From contig JACPDR010000019.1 of assembly GCA_016183935.1 (NCBI GenBank), positions 62,001 to 126,000 on the forward strand: 64,000 nt of DNA. The letters are read 5' to 3'. The notes under the pieces were generated by a model that had not been told where the DNA came from, did not search any database, and saw nothing but the letters and a program-made list of their open reading frames with translations. Position numbers and translations under genes: made by a program. Source of the stretch: Caulobacterales bacterium (GTDB lineage Bacteria > Pseudomonadota > Alphaproteobacteria > Caulobacterales > Caulobacteraceae). Each line of letters begins with the position of its first letter. The first letter of the stretch is position 1. This document shows positions 32,453-40,030 of the stretch, piece by piece.

Positions 32453-32529
32453 GGCCCCGTAGCTCAGCTGCATAGAGCAAGGCTTTCCTAAAGCCGAGGT
32501 CGCAGGTTGGAGTCCTGCCGGGGTCGCCA
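32453..32529 (+). tRNA. tRNA-Arg (anticodon CCT)
   Basis: A 77-base cloverleaf with encoded CCA. Acceptor GGCCCCG pairs with CGGGGTC (one G-T), D stem GCTC/GAGC, anticodon loop TTCCTAA (CCT), T stem GCAGG/CCTGC. Two positions are unusual: the D loop reads AGCTGCATA, giving C at position 19 instead of the near-universal G, and the T loop reads TTGGAGT, giving G at position 56 instead of C. The two changes would keep a Watson-Crick tertiary pair in swapped orientation. A27-G43 in the anticodon stem is mismatched. Confidence 0.95.
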
Positions 32530-32577
32530 TCCACATGCCTGCTGCAGGGGCGCGGCGTCGCCGCGCGCCCCCCTCGG

Positions 32578-32703
32578 TCAATAGCCCGGCCACTTTCGGA
32601 AATGGCAGTTCTTGCACGTCATCATCCCGGGGTGGCTGCGGCTTTCCACGAAGCGATGGGCATGTCCCGGATGCCTCAGCAATCGATAGACCAGTTCGCG
32701 CAT
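32578..32703 (-). CDS. Small ORF, 41 residues, with CxxC motif
   Basis: An ATG at 32703 sits six bases after AGGGGA, a good ribosome-binding site. The product runs MRELVYRLLRHPGHAHRFVE and ends with TCKNCHFRKWPGY. It is basic, His-rich, with one CxxC pair that might bind a metal. It lies just downstream of tRNA-Arg, on the opposite strand. No family recognised; it might be a real small protein or chance. Confidence 0.45.
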   Translation of the reverse strand: MRELVYRLLRHPGHAHRFVESRSHPGMMTCKNCHFRKWPGY

Positions 32704-32837
32704 TTCGGTCCCCTGAAGCTTGCGCCCGACGCGACACAACGCGGCGGCGCGGTTTGGGTTCCGGCACGGCGATTAACTATGGAAGAAGAGGCGAAAACGC
32801 CCCCGTCGCCGGAGCGACGAGGACGTTGCGAAGGCGA

Positions 32838-33062
32838 TCAGTCGCTCTCGCCCTCGTCGTTGACTTCAGTGACGAACCAGAACCCGAGAGCGGCCGCCGC
32901 CACGAAGATCAGCCCCGCTGGTACCCCGCCCGAGAATTCGCTCGCCTCACCCGACGCGGCGCCCAGCCGGTCGGCCACCCTGGGCGCCGCCGCCGTCTGT
33001 GCGAGGGCCTGGCTGCCCACGAGGGCCAGGCCCGCGATCACCGCTGCTATGGTCTTCTTCAT
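32838..33062 (-). CDS. Small secreted/membrane protein, 74 residues (paralogue of 22179-22403)
   Basis: MKKTIAAVIAGLALVGSQALAQ is a signal peptide. It is followed by PRVADRLGAASGEASEF, a hydrophobic stretch (AGLIFVAAAALGFWFV) and the acidic end NDEGESD. The length and motif order equal those of the gene at 22179: the RVxDRxGA block, SEF before the helix, and ESD at the C-terminus. Function unknown. Confidence 0.75.
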   Translation of the reverse strand: MKKTIAAVIAGLALVGSQALAQTAAAPRVADRLGAASGEASEFSGGVPAGLIFVAAAALGFWFVTEVNDEGESD

Positions 33063-33162
33063 GGTTTGGTCTCCCGTCGCGCCCGATTAGCGCCCACGTG
33101 TGAACCGTTGCGGCGGCGCAATGTTCCGCCCCCGCTCGCGGACGGGCGTTTGGGCCCCCGGC

Positions 33163-33570
33163 TCAGCGCCAGCGCGAGCCCTCGCCGTGCTTGCCGATGC
33201 TCTCGAACTCCGGCGGCGCGGCCTTGTGGACGTACTGTTCGGACACCAGCCAGCCCTTCAGGGGCCGCAGCACGCCGAGGCAGGCGACGACCAGCAGGGG
33301 CATGGTCACCACCATGTGGACCCAGATGGGCGGATGGACCCCGAACTCGAACCACATGAACAGGGCCATGCCGACCACCCCGACGAAGCTCATGCCGAAG
33401 AAGGCGGGGCCGTCGGCCGGCTCGGCGAAGCCGTAGTCGAGCCCGCAGGCCGGGCAGGACTCGCGGATGGTCAGATACCCCTTCAGCAACGGCCCCTCGC
33501 CGCAGCGCGGGCAGCGGCAGCGGAGGCCGGTCGAGAGGGTCTTGAGGTGCGGATGCTCGGGCGTGGTCAC
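33163..33570 (-). CDS. DUF983 domain-containing membrane protein
   Basis: 135 residues from a GTG at 33570, which has AGGA at a suitable distance; an ATG at 33636 is in frame but lacks a ribosome-binding site. The zinc-ribbon CRCPRCGEGPLLKGYLTI with CPACGLDYGF near the start and two hydrophobic helices (GMSFVGVVGMALFMWF; MVVTMPLLVVACLGVL) define DUF983. Function unknown. It diverges from the CinA gene. Confidence 0.88.
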   Translation of the reverse strand: MTTPEHPHLKTLSTGLRCRCPRCGEGPLLKGYLTIRESCPACGLDYGFAEPADGPAFFGMSFVGVVGMALFMWFEFGVHPPIWVHMVVTMPLLVVACLGVLRPLKGWLVSEQYVHKAAPPEFESIGKHGEGSRWR

Positions 33571-33678
33571 GGCGGTGTCCTGACGGGAGAGGCTCCAGAT
33601 GTCGGCTTCGGGGGAGGGCGGGGCAAGCGGCCGCATTGTCGCGGGGAACGCGGTGGCGAGCGTGGCCGTTGCGGGATC

Positions 33679-34191
33679 ATGACGGAAACCCTGAGCCCCG
33701 CCCTGCCGAACGACGTCGAGGCGTCGATCGACCGGGTGCTGAAGATCGCCAGCGACCGCGACGTCACCCTGGCCACGGCGGAGAGCTGCACCGGCGGCCT
33801 GATCGCCTCGGTGCTGACCGACGTCGAGGGCCGGTCGCACGTCTTCGAGCGCGGCTATGTGGTCTACACCGACGACGCCAAGGCCGAGGAGATCGCCGTG
33901 CCGCTGCGGCTGATCGAGCAGAACGGCGCGGTGTCCGAGCCGGTGGCCCGGGCTATGGCTGAGGGGGCCCTGAGGGCCTCGGGCGCCGCCGTAGCCGTCT
34001 CGGTGACCGGGTTCGCCGGTGCAGCCGGCCCGGACGACGAGCCGGGGCTGGTCCATTTCGCCGTCGCCGCGCTCGGCGCGCCGACCGAGCACGAGGAGCA
34101 TCATTTCGGCGACATCGGCCGCGGCCCGGTCCGGCTGGAGTGCCTGCGCGTCGCGCTGCGGATGATGGAACGGGCGGTCACCAACCGTTAA
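33679..34191 (+). CDS. CinA C-terminal domain protein (nicotinamide-nucleotide amidase-like)
   Basis: 170 residues. The signature TLATAESCTGGLIASVLTDV is followed by GYVVYTDDAKAE, NGAVSEPVARAMAEGAL and VSVTGFAGAAGPDDEPG, the usual order in PncC/CinA_C. This domain deamidates NMN to NaMN in pyridine nucleotide recycling. The stand-alone length is normal. The final VTNR precedes a stop next to a TTAACC sequence. Confidence 0.9.
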   Translation: MTETLSPALPNDVEASIDRVLKIASDRDVTLATAESCTGGLIASVLTDVEGRSHVFERGYVVYTDDAKAEEIAVPLRLIEQNGAVSEPVARAMAEGALRASGAAVAVSVTGFAGAAGPDDEPGLVHFAVAALGAPTEHEEHHFGDIGRGPVRLECLRVALRMMERAVTNR

Positions 34192-34228
34192 CCGCGTTGA
34201 AAGGCCGCTCGCGCAAGGGTGCGCGCGC

Positions 34229-37099
34229 ATGTCCGGCGCCTCGTCAAAACGCATCCTGCGAACCACCGTCGCCGCCGCCGCGGCCGGCGCGGTCCTCTTC
34301 GCGCCCCTCGCGCCCCTGGCCCAGGAGGCGGACGCCGCGCTGGATCCCGTCACCATCCGCATCGGCGCGACGGCGGACTTCACCCGCATCGAGTTCGCCG
34401 GCGTGGTCGGATCCCGCGCCCGGGTGCGGCGCGAGGGCGACCGGGTCATCGTCCGCATCGGCTCCACCGCCGCGCCCGACGTCTCGCGCCTCAGGGTCGA
34501 TCCGCCGAAAGGCGTCGCGAAGGTCGAGACCCGCGCCGTCCAGGGCGCCACCGAACTGGTTCTGACCCTCGCGGCCGGGGCGGGGATGCGCTCGGGCAGC
34601 GCCGACGGGGCGGTTTATCTCAATCTGTACGCCGAGGCCCCCGACGCCCCGGCCGGTTCGGCCGCTCCGACCGTGCCGGTGACGGCCCAGGCCTCGTCCG
34701 GCAAGGTCAGCCTGGCCTTCCGCTGGCCACGCGCGGTCGGCGCCGCCGTCTTCCGGCGGGGGGAGGCGGTGTGGATCGTGTTCGACACGCCGGCGCGACT
34801 CGACATGTCCGGCGCGACGGCGCTCGGCCCCGCCTCGGATGTCCACTGGACCGCCGGGCCCGGCCACGTCGCCGTCCGCGTCGCGGCCCCGAACGGCGGC
34901 CCGGTGTCGGCAAGCGCCGACGGCTCGACCTGGACGGTGACCATCGGCGGCGAACCGGTGGCGGTCGAGGGCGTCCGCGTCGATCGGGACGACACCGGTA
35001 AGCCCGCCCTCGTCGCGCGCATGGCCGGCGCCACCAAGGCCGTCTGGCTGACCGATCCGCTGGTCGGCGACCGCTTCGCCGCCGTCACCGCCCTGGCCCC
35101 CGGCAAGGGGTTCGCCGACCGCCGCAAGACGGTGGACCTGGCCCTGCTGCCCACGGCCCATGGCCTGGCGGTCGCGACCGCCGCCACAGATCTCGCCATC
35201 CACGCCGACGGAGACCTCGTCACTCTCAGCCGGCCCGGCGGCCTGACCCTGTCGCCGCCGTCCGCCGGACTGACCGCCGCGCCCGCCGCAGGCGGCGCCC
35301 CGGTCCGCGCCCGCTACCCCGGTCTGATCCTCGGCGAATGGGCCGAGGTCGGCCACGCCGGCTTCCCGGCCCGCCACCGTCAGCTCCAGAACGCCGCCGC
35401 CGTCGAGGCCATGGCCGCGGGCGAGGACCCCCGCGCCCCGGTCGAGGCCCGCCTCGCCCTGGCCCGCTTCCTGGTCGGTTCCGGCCTCGGCTACGAGGCC
35501 GTCGGCGTGCTCAACGCCATCGTCGCCCAGGCCCCGAACATGGGCGGCGAGCCCGAGCTGCGCGGCCTGCGCGGCGCCGCCCGCGCCTCCATCGGCCGCT
35601 TCGAGGAGGCCCAGGGCGATTTCGCCTCGGCCGCCGTGGCCGGCGATCCCGCCTCGGCCGTCTGGCGCGGGTACATGGCTTCGGCCCGGGGCGACCACGT
35701 CGCCGCCCGCCAGGCCTTCGCCGCCGGAGCCAAGGCGGTCGACGCCTTCCCGGCCCTCTGGCGCGCGCGCTTCGGCGCCGCCCACGCCCTGTCGGCGCTG
35801 GAGACCGGGGACCTCGACGCCGCCCGCGCCCTGCTGACCTACAGTTTCAGCCAGAACGCGCCCGCCGCCGACCAGTTGGCGGCCCGCCTCGTCCAGGCCC
35901 GGCTGTTCGAAATGGACGGGCAGTCGGACCGCGCCCTGGCGGTCTACACCGCGATCAGCCGCGCGCCGCTCGAGGCGGTCGCCGTGCCCGCCAAGCTCGG
36001 CGTGGTCCGCCTGTCGCTGGCCAAGGGGGCGATGAAGGCCGACGCCGCCGCCGTCGCGCTCGAGGGCCTGCGCTGGCGCTGGCGCGGCGACGCCACCGAA
36101 CTGGCCGTGATCCGCCAGCTGGGCCAGCTCTACCTGTCGCAGGGCCTGTATCGCGAGGCCCTGACCGCCCTGAAGGGGGCCGGGCCAGGGCTGCACCGTC
36201 TCGAGGGCGCCTCGGACATCCAGGCCGACCTCGGCGCCGCCTTCCGCATGCTGTTCCTCGAGGGCGGGGCCGACGGGCTGCAGCCGGTGCAGGCGCTGGG
36301 CCTGTTCTACGACTTCCGGGAACTGACCCCGATCGGGGCCGACGGCGATGAGATGGTCCGCCGCCTGGCCCGTCGCCTGGTCGACGTCGACCTGCTCGAC
36401 CAGGCCGCCGAGCTGCTCAAATACCAGGTCGACAACCGGCTGGACGGCGTGGCCAAGGCCCAGGTCGCCACCGATCTGGCCACCGTCTATCTGATGGACC
36501 GCCAGCCCGAGGCCGCGCTGCAGGCCATCTGGACCTCGCGCACCACCCTGCTGCCCAGCGCCCTTAACGCCGAGCGCCGCGCGCTGGAGGCCCGGGCGCT
36601 GGCCGGCCTCGGCCGCTACGACCACGCCCTGGAGGTGCTCGGCTCCGATTCCAGCGCCGAGGCGCGCGACGTCCGGGCCGAGGTGCTGTGGAAGCAGGAG
36701 AAATGGACCGCCGCCGCCGCCCTCTACGAGGCGCGCCTCGGCGACCGCTTCAAGGACCCGACCGCCCTGACAGCGGACGAGGAGGCCCGGCTGGTCCGCG
36801 CCGGCGTGGGTTATTCGCTGGGCCGGGACGCGGCCGCCCTGACGCGCCTGTCGCGCAACTATCGTCCCTTCGTCGCCGGGGCGCGGGCGCGGCCGGCCCT
36901 GTCGATCGCCCTGGACACGGGCGCGGGCGAGGGCCCCTCCGCCGGCGACTTCGCCGCCCTGACCGCCTCGGCCGACACCTTCGCCGGCTGGGTTTCAACC
37001 ATGAAGGCCGAGCTCAGACGGAAAACGGGCGGAGACCGACCCGCGGCCCCCGCCCGTCCTCAAGCTGCAGCGGCGGCCCCTGCGGGACCCGCCGCCTGA
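34229..37099 (+). CDS. Large secreted helical-repeat (TPR-like) protein
   Basis: 956 residues. A signal peptide (TTVAAAAAGAVLFAPLAPLA) leads to a beta-rich region (residues about 40-320) with AMIN-like repeats such as TIRIGATADFTRIEFAG and ADGAVYLNLYAEAP. From about residue 380 to 900 there are repeated helical pairs rich in Ala and Leu (for example ARFLVGSGLGYEAVGVLNAI, QLGQLYLSQGLYREALTAL), as in TPR proteins. The tail is Ala/Pro-rich. It lies beside the flagellar genes, but a flagellar role is only a guess from position. Confidence 0.72.
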   Translation: MSGASSKRILRTTVAAAAAGAVLFAPLAPLAQEADAALDPVTIRIGATADFTRIEFAGVVGSRARVRREGDRVIVRIGSTAAPDVSRLRVDPPKGVAKVETRAVQGATELVLTLAAGAGMRSGSADGAVYLNLYAEAPDAPAGSAAPTVPVTAQASSGKVSLAFRWPRAVGAAVFRRGEAVWIVFDTPARLDMSGATALGPASDVHWTAGPGHVAVRVAAPNGGPVSASADGSTWTVTIGGEPVAVEGVRVDRDDTGKPALVARMAGATKAVWLTDPLVGDRFAAVTALAPGKGFADRRKTVDLALLPTAHGLAVATAATDLAIHADGDLVTLSRPGGLTLSPPSAGLTAAPAAGGAPVRARYPGLILGEWAEVGHAGFPARHRQLQNAAAVEAMAAGEDPRAPVEARLALARFLVGSGLGYEAVGVLNAIVAQAPNMGGEPELRGLRGAARASIGRFEEAQGDFASAAVAGDPASAVWRGYMASARGDHVAARQAFAAGAKAVDAFPALWRARFGAAHALSALETGDLDAARALLTYSFSQNAPAADQLAARLVQARLFEMDGQSDRALAVYTAISRAPLEAVAVPAKLGVVRLSLAKGAMKADAAAVALEGLRWRWRGDATELAVIRQLGQLYLSQGLYREALTALKGAGPGLHRLEGASDIQADLGAAFRMLFLEGGADGLQPVQALGLFYDFRELTPIGADGDEMVRRLARRLVDVDLLDQAAELLKYQVDNRLDGVAKAQVATDLATVYLMDRQPEAALQAIWTSRTTLLPSALNAERRALEARALAGLGRYDHALEVLGSDSSAEARDVRAEVLWKQEKWTAAAALYEARLGDRFKDPTALTADEEARLVRAGVGYSLGRDAAALTRLSRNYRPFVAGARARPALSIALDTGAGEGPSAGDFAALTASADTFAGWVSTMKAELRRKTGGDRPAAPARPQAAAAAPAGPAA

Positions 37100-37111
37100 C
37101 CTCGTAAGGTC

Positions 37112-37390
37112 TTACTTGTTGACCGCGTCCTTGAGCGGCTTCGACACGCGGAAGCGCACGGCCTTGGAGGCGGCGATCTTGATCGTCGCGCCGGTGGCCG
37201 GGTTGCGGCCTTCGCGGGCGGCGCGGGCGGCGGTGTCGAACACGCCGAGGTTCGAGATGCGAACATCGCCGCCGGCGGTCAGCGACTTCTGGATGTTCTC
37301 GACGATCGCGGTCAGCACCTTGCCGGCGTCGGCTTGCGAGACGCCCGCGTCCTTGGCGGCGGCGGCGATGAGTTCGGCTTGAGTGGTCAT
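37112..37390 (-). CDS. HU family DNA-binding protein
   Basis: 92 residues: MTTQAELIAAAAKDAGVSQ at the start, VRISNLGVFDTAARAAREGRNPATG in the DNA-binding arm (the GRNPxTG motif) and KAVRFRVSKPLKDAVNK at the end. HU bends DNA and compacts the nucleoid. Normal length. Convergent to the TPR-like gene, with 12 bases between stop codons. Confidence 0.95.
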   Translation of the reverse strand: MTTQAELIAAAAKDAGVSQADAGKVLTAIVENIQKSLTAGGDVRISNLGVFDTAARAAREGRNPATGATIKIAASKAVRFRVSKPLKDAVNK

Positions 37391-37510
37391 TTGGGTCGTT
37401 TCCCGATTGAAGCTCGCCCCCCGATTCAAGGGCGATGACGAACGGATTGACGCCGCTTTTTCTTCCCTTGGCAAGCGACTTTGCCGTTCAAACCCCCACG
37501 GGGTGGGGAT

Positions 37511-38335
37511 TTATCCGCTACCGGACGCTCGTTGGAAGCTCTCCACGAGGCTCCCGGCGACCAGTCTCCAGCCGTCCACGAGCACGAAAAAGATCAGCTT
37601 GAACGGTAGTGAAATCACCACCGGAGGCAGCATCATCATACCCATGGACATGAGCACGCTGGCGACCACCAGATCGATCACAAGGAACGGAACGAAAAGG
37701 AGAAATCCGATTTCGAAGGCCCGCTTCAACTCGCTGATCATGAAGGCCGGCGTGACCACCCTGAGAGGGAGGTCGGCGAGGGGTGTGGCGGCCTCCACAT
37801 TGGACAGCCGGGTGAACAGCGCCAGGTCGTCCCGGTCCACCTGGCCGAGCATGAAAGTCTTCACAGGTTCCGAGGCCGCGTCGAAGGCCTGGGGCAGCTC
37901 CATCTGCTGGTCCAGCAGGGGTCGGATGCCCGAATCATAGGCGTCCTGCCATGTCGGAGCCATGACGATGGCGCTCAGAAACAGGGCCAGCGACACCAGA
38001 ACGGCGTTGGGCGGGGCCTGCTGCATGCCCAGGGCGGTGCGCAGCAGCGACAGCACCACGACGATGCGCACGAAGCTGGTGGTCATGATCACGATCGACG
38101 GGGCCAACGACAGCACGGTCATCAGCCCGACCAGCTGCACGACCCGCTCGGTCAGGCCCGAGCCGGTGCCCAGATCGATATTGATCGCAGCCCCGGGGCC
38201 GCCCGCCGCCGCCACATCCTGCGCCAGCGCCGCCAGCGGCCACACCAGGCACAGGGCCGTGGTCATCAGCGACAGCAGCGCCGCCCGCTTCAGTTCGGCG
38301 CGAGAGGGCAGGACGAAAACATCCCTGAGGGTCAC
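37511..38335 (-). CDS. fliP: Flagellar export apparatus protein FliP
   Basis: 274 residues from GTG at 38335. A signal-like N-terminus (LCLVWPLAALAQ) is followed by the FliP signatures SIVIMTTSFVRIVVVLSLLRTALG, PPNAVLVSLALFL, TPAFMISELKRAFEIGFLLFVPFLVIDLVV and SMGMMMLPPVVISLPFKL. FliP forms the export gate core with FliQ and FliR. The start overlaps the fliO stop (GTGA), so the two are coupled. Confidence 0.97.
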   Translation of the reverse strand: MTLRDVFVLPSRAELKRAALLSLMTTALCLVWPLAALAQDVAAAGGPGAAINIDLGTGSGLTERVVQLVGLMTVLSLAPSIVIMTTSFVRIVVVLSLLRTALGMQQAPPNAVLVSLALFLSAIVMAPTWQDAYDSGIRPLLDQQMELPQAFDAASEPVKTFMLGQVDRDDLALFTRLSNVEAATPLADLPLRVVTPAFMISELKRAFEIGFLLFVPFLVIDLVVASVLMSMGMMMLPPVVISLPFKLIFFVLVDGWRLVAGSLVESFQRASGSG

Positions 38336-38631
38336 GTATCCGCTCCCGTGCCCGCCCCAGAGCCGGCCCTTGGGCCGCGCGGCTCGATCAGCTCCCGGCC
38401 CTCGCCGAGGATCAGCAGCCTCTCCTCGTCGTCGATCCTGACCAGCACCAGCCGCCGCGCGGGGTCCAGCACCAGGGTTTCGACGACGGTCATCCGCCGT
38501 TCGCCGCGTTCGGCGCTCAGCTTGGCCATCAGTTGCGGCGCGTAGCGGCGCGCCGCCCAGGCGGCCAGGCCGATGATGCCGAGAGTGAAGGCCAGGGCGA
38601 ACAGCGCCCTCAGCAGATCGAGAAAATTCAT
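38332..38631 (-). CDS. fliO: Flagellar protein FliO
   Basis: 99 residues: one membrane helix (LFALAFTLGIIGLAAWAA) followed by a small cytoplasmic beta domain (MTVVETLVLDPARRLVLVRIDDEERLLIL in parts) typical of FliO, which helps assemble the FliP ring. Its C-terminal tail is Gly/Ala-rich. Upstream is the divergent promoter region shared with flgB. Confidence 0.88.
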   Translation of the reverse strand: MNFLDLLRALFALAFTLGIIGLAAWAARRYAPQLMAKLSAERGERRMTVVETLVLDPARRLVLVRIDDEERLLILGEGRELIEPRGPRAGSGAGTGADT

Positions 38632-38681
38632 GCGACAGCCCCGCCGGCGAAGCATGTCCGGCGCCCGAGCCTTCGGCGATC

Positions 38682-38720
38682 ATGGTTAACGACGCGTTGA
38701 GATAACCTGCCATTAACCAT
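38682..38720. promoter_or_regulatory. Two opposed CtrA-box-like sites between fliO and flgB
   Basis: ATGGTTAA at 38682-38689 and TTAACCAT at 38713-38720 are exact reverse complements, each matching the CtrA half-site TTAACCAT. They lie in the 163-base region between the divergent fliO-fliP and flgB-flgC-fliE operons, the right place for cell-cycle control of class II flagellar genes as known in Caulobacter. The regulatory role is inferred. Confidence 0.65.
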
Positions 38721-38794
38721 GCAGGCGGCAGTTTCTGCCCATCCGAGCGTGGGCGACCCGCGCCCACTGACTTCGCGGAGAGGAGCAGACGCCC

Positions 38795-39196
38795 GTGTCC
38801 ATCACCGACCTGCCTCTGCTCAGCCAGATCAAGGGCCGCCTCTCCTGGTTGGACGAGCGCCAGCGCGTCATCGCCGAGAACGTCGCCAACGCAGACACCC
38901 CGGGCTACGTCGGCCGCGATCTGAACCAGCCGACGGACTTCGCCGCGGCCCTGCGCGGCGGTCCGCTGTCAATGACCCGCACCAGCGCGATGCACATCGC
39001 CCCCGCCGGACCCGTGGCGCGCTTCGAGGCGAAGTCCTCGCCGGACTCCGAGACCACCCTCGACGGCAATTCGGTCGTGGTCGAGGAACAGATGCTGAAG
39101 ATGGCCGAGAGCCGCATGGCCTACGACGCCGCCATCGGCCTCTACCAGAAGTCCATGCAGATGCTGCGTCTGGCCGCCAAGCCGCCCGGCCGCTGA
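38795..39196 (+). CDS. flgB: Flagellar basal-body rod protein FlgB
   Basis: 133 residues from GTG at 38795, with AGGAG eight bases upstream. The rod signature RQRVIAENVANADTPGYVGRDL is near the N-terminus, with a C-terminal helix (EEQMLKMAESRMAYDAAIGLYQKSMQML in parts). FlgB is a proximal rod subunit exported through the flagellar type III system. First gene of flgB-flgC-fliE. Confidence 0.95.
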   Translation: MSITDLPLLSQIKGRLSWLDERQRVIAENVANADTPGYVGRDLNQPTDFAAALRGGPLSMTRTSAMHIAPAGPVARFEAKSSPDSETTLDGNSVVVEEQMLKMAESRMAYDAAIGLYQKSMQMLRLAAKPPGR

Positions 39197-39209
39197 GGAA
39201 CCATAGCCG

Positions 39210-39629
39210 ATGACCGATCCCGTCCCGCCCCGAAACAGCGCCATGGCCGTCGCCGCCAGTGCGCTCAAGGCCCAGCAGTCGCGCATGCGGGTCATCGCCG
39301 AGAACATCGCCAACGCCCAATCCACGGCGCAGGTGGCGGGCGGCGAGCCCTACCGCCGCCAGATCCCGGTCTTCCAGGCCCGCGAGATCGACGGCGCCAC
39401 CGGCGTCACCCTGGCCGAGGTCCGGCCGGACATGGGCGACTTCCGCTCCGAATACGATCCGTCCCATCCGGCCGCCAACGCCGAGGGCTACGTCCTGCGC
39501 CCCAACGTCGACACCCTGGTCGAGGCCATGGACATGCGCGAGGCCCAGCGCGCCTACGAAGCCAACCTGAACGTCATCGAGACGGCGCGGTCCATGGACA
39601 ACCGCACCCTCGACCTCCTGAAGCGATAG
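39210..39629 (+). CDS. flgC: Flagellar basal-body rod protein FlgC
   Basis: 139 residues with QQSRMRVIAENIANAQST, the YRRQIPVFQ strand, DPSHPAANAEGYVLRPNVD and the C-terminal MREAQRAYEANLNVIETA typical of FlgC. Proximal rod subunit. It begins 13 bases after flgB and is followed 10 bases later by fliE. Confidence 0.95.
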   Translation: MTDPVPPRNSAMAVAASALKAQQSRMRVIAENIANAQSTAQVAGGEPYRRQIPVFQAREIDGATGVTLAEVRPDMGDFRSEYDPSHPAANAEGYVLRPNVDTLVEAMDMREAQRAYEANLNVIETARSMDNRTLDLLKR

Positions 39630-39639
39630 AGGCTGAACG

Positions 39640-39939
39640 ATGAACCCCTTGATGGCGGCCAAGGCCTATGCGTCGGTTCAGGGCGGGGCCATGCCCACCG
39701 CCCCCGCGGCCCCTTCGGCCCAGTCCGGCTTCGCCGATCTGCTCAGCAACGTCATGGGCGACATGACCCAGACCTCAAAGGCCGCCGAGACCCAGATGAC
39801 CGCCATGGTCCAGGGGCAGGGCAGCCTGATCGACGTGGTCACCGCCGTCTCCTCGGCCGAGGCCTCGCTCGAAACCGTCATGGCCGTCCGCGACCAGGTC
39901 ATCTCCGCCTATCAGGAGATCATGCGGATGCCGATCTGA
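39640..39939 (+). CDS. fliE: Flagellar hook-basal body complex protein FliE
   Basis: 99 residues. The C-terminal half ([38 protein letters not shown] in pieces) matches FliE, which links the MS ring and the rod. Length normal. Last gene of the operon; the next gene is an unrelated amidohydrolase. Confidence 0.93.
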   Translation: MNPLMAAKAYASVQGGAMPTAPAAPSAQSGFADLLSNVMGDMTQTSKAAETQMTAMVQGQGSLIDVVTAVSSAEASLETVMAVRDQVISAYQEIMRMPI

Positions 39940-40030
39940 CGGCCGAGCGGGTTACGGCGATTTCATCGTCGCCGCCGCATCCGTCGCGCGGGGACCGGGC
40001 CTCTTGAGAGGACAACCGACCGGAGCCCTC

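Noticed and set aside
32352-32462. A 36-codon ORF running into the tRNA
   Set aside because: Its stop lies within tRNA-Arg and its codons are Arg/Pro-rich noise; no good ribosome-binding site.
32441-32767. A 108-residue minus-strand ORF over the tRNA
   Set aside because: It overlaps the tRNA and the better supported 41-residue frame; composition looks random.
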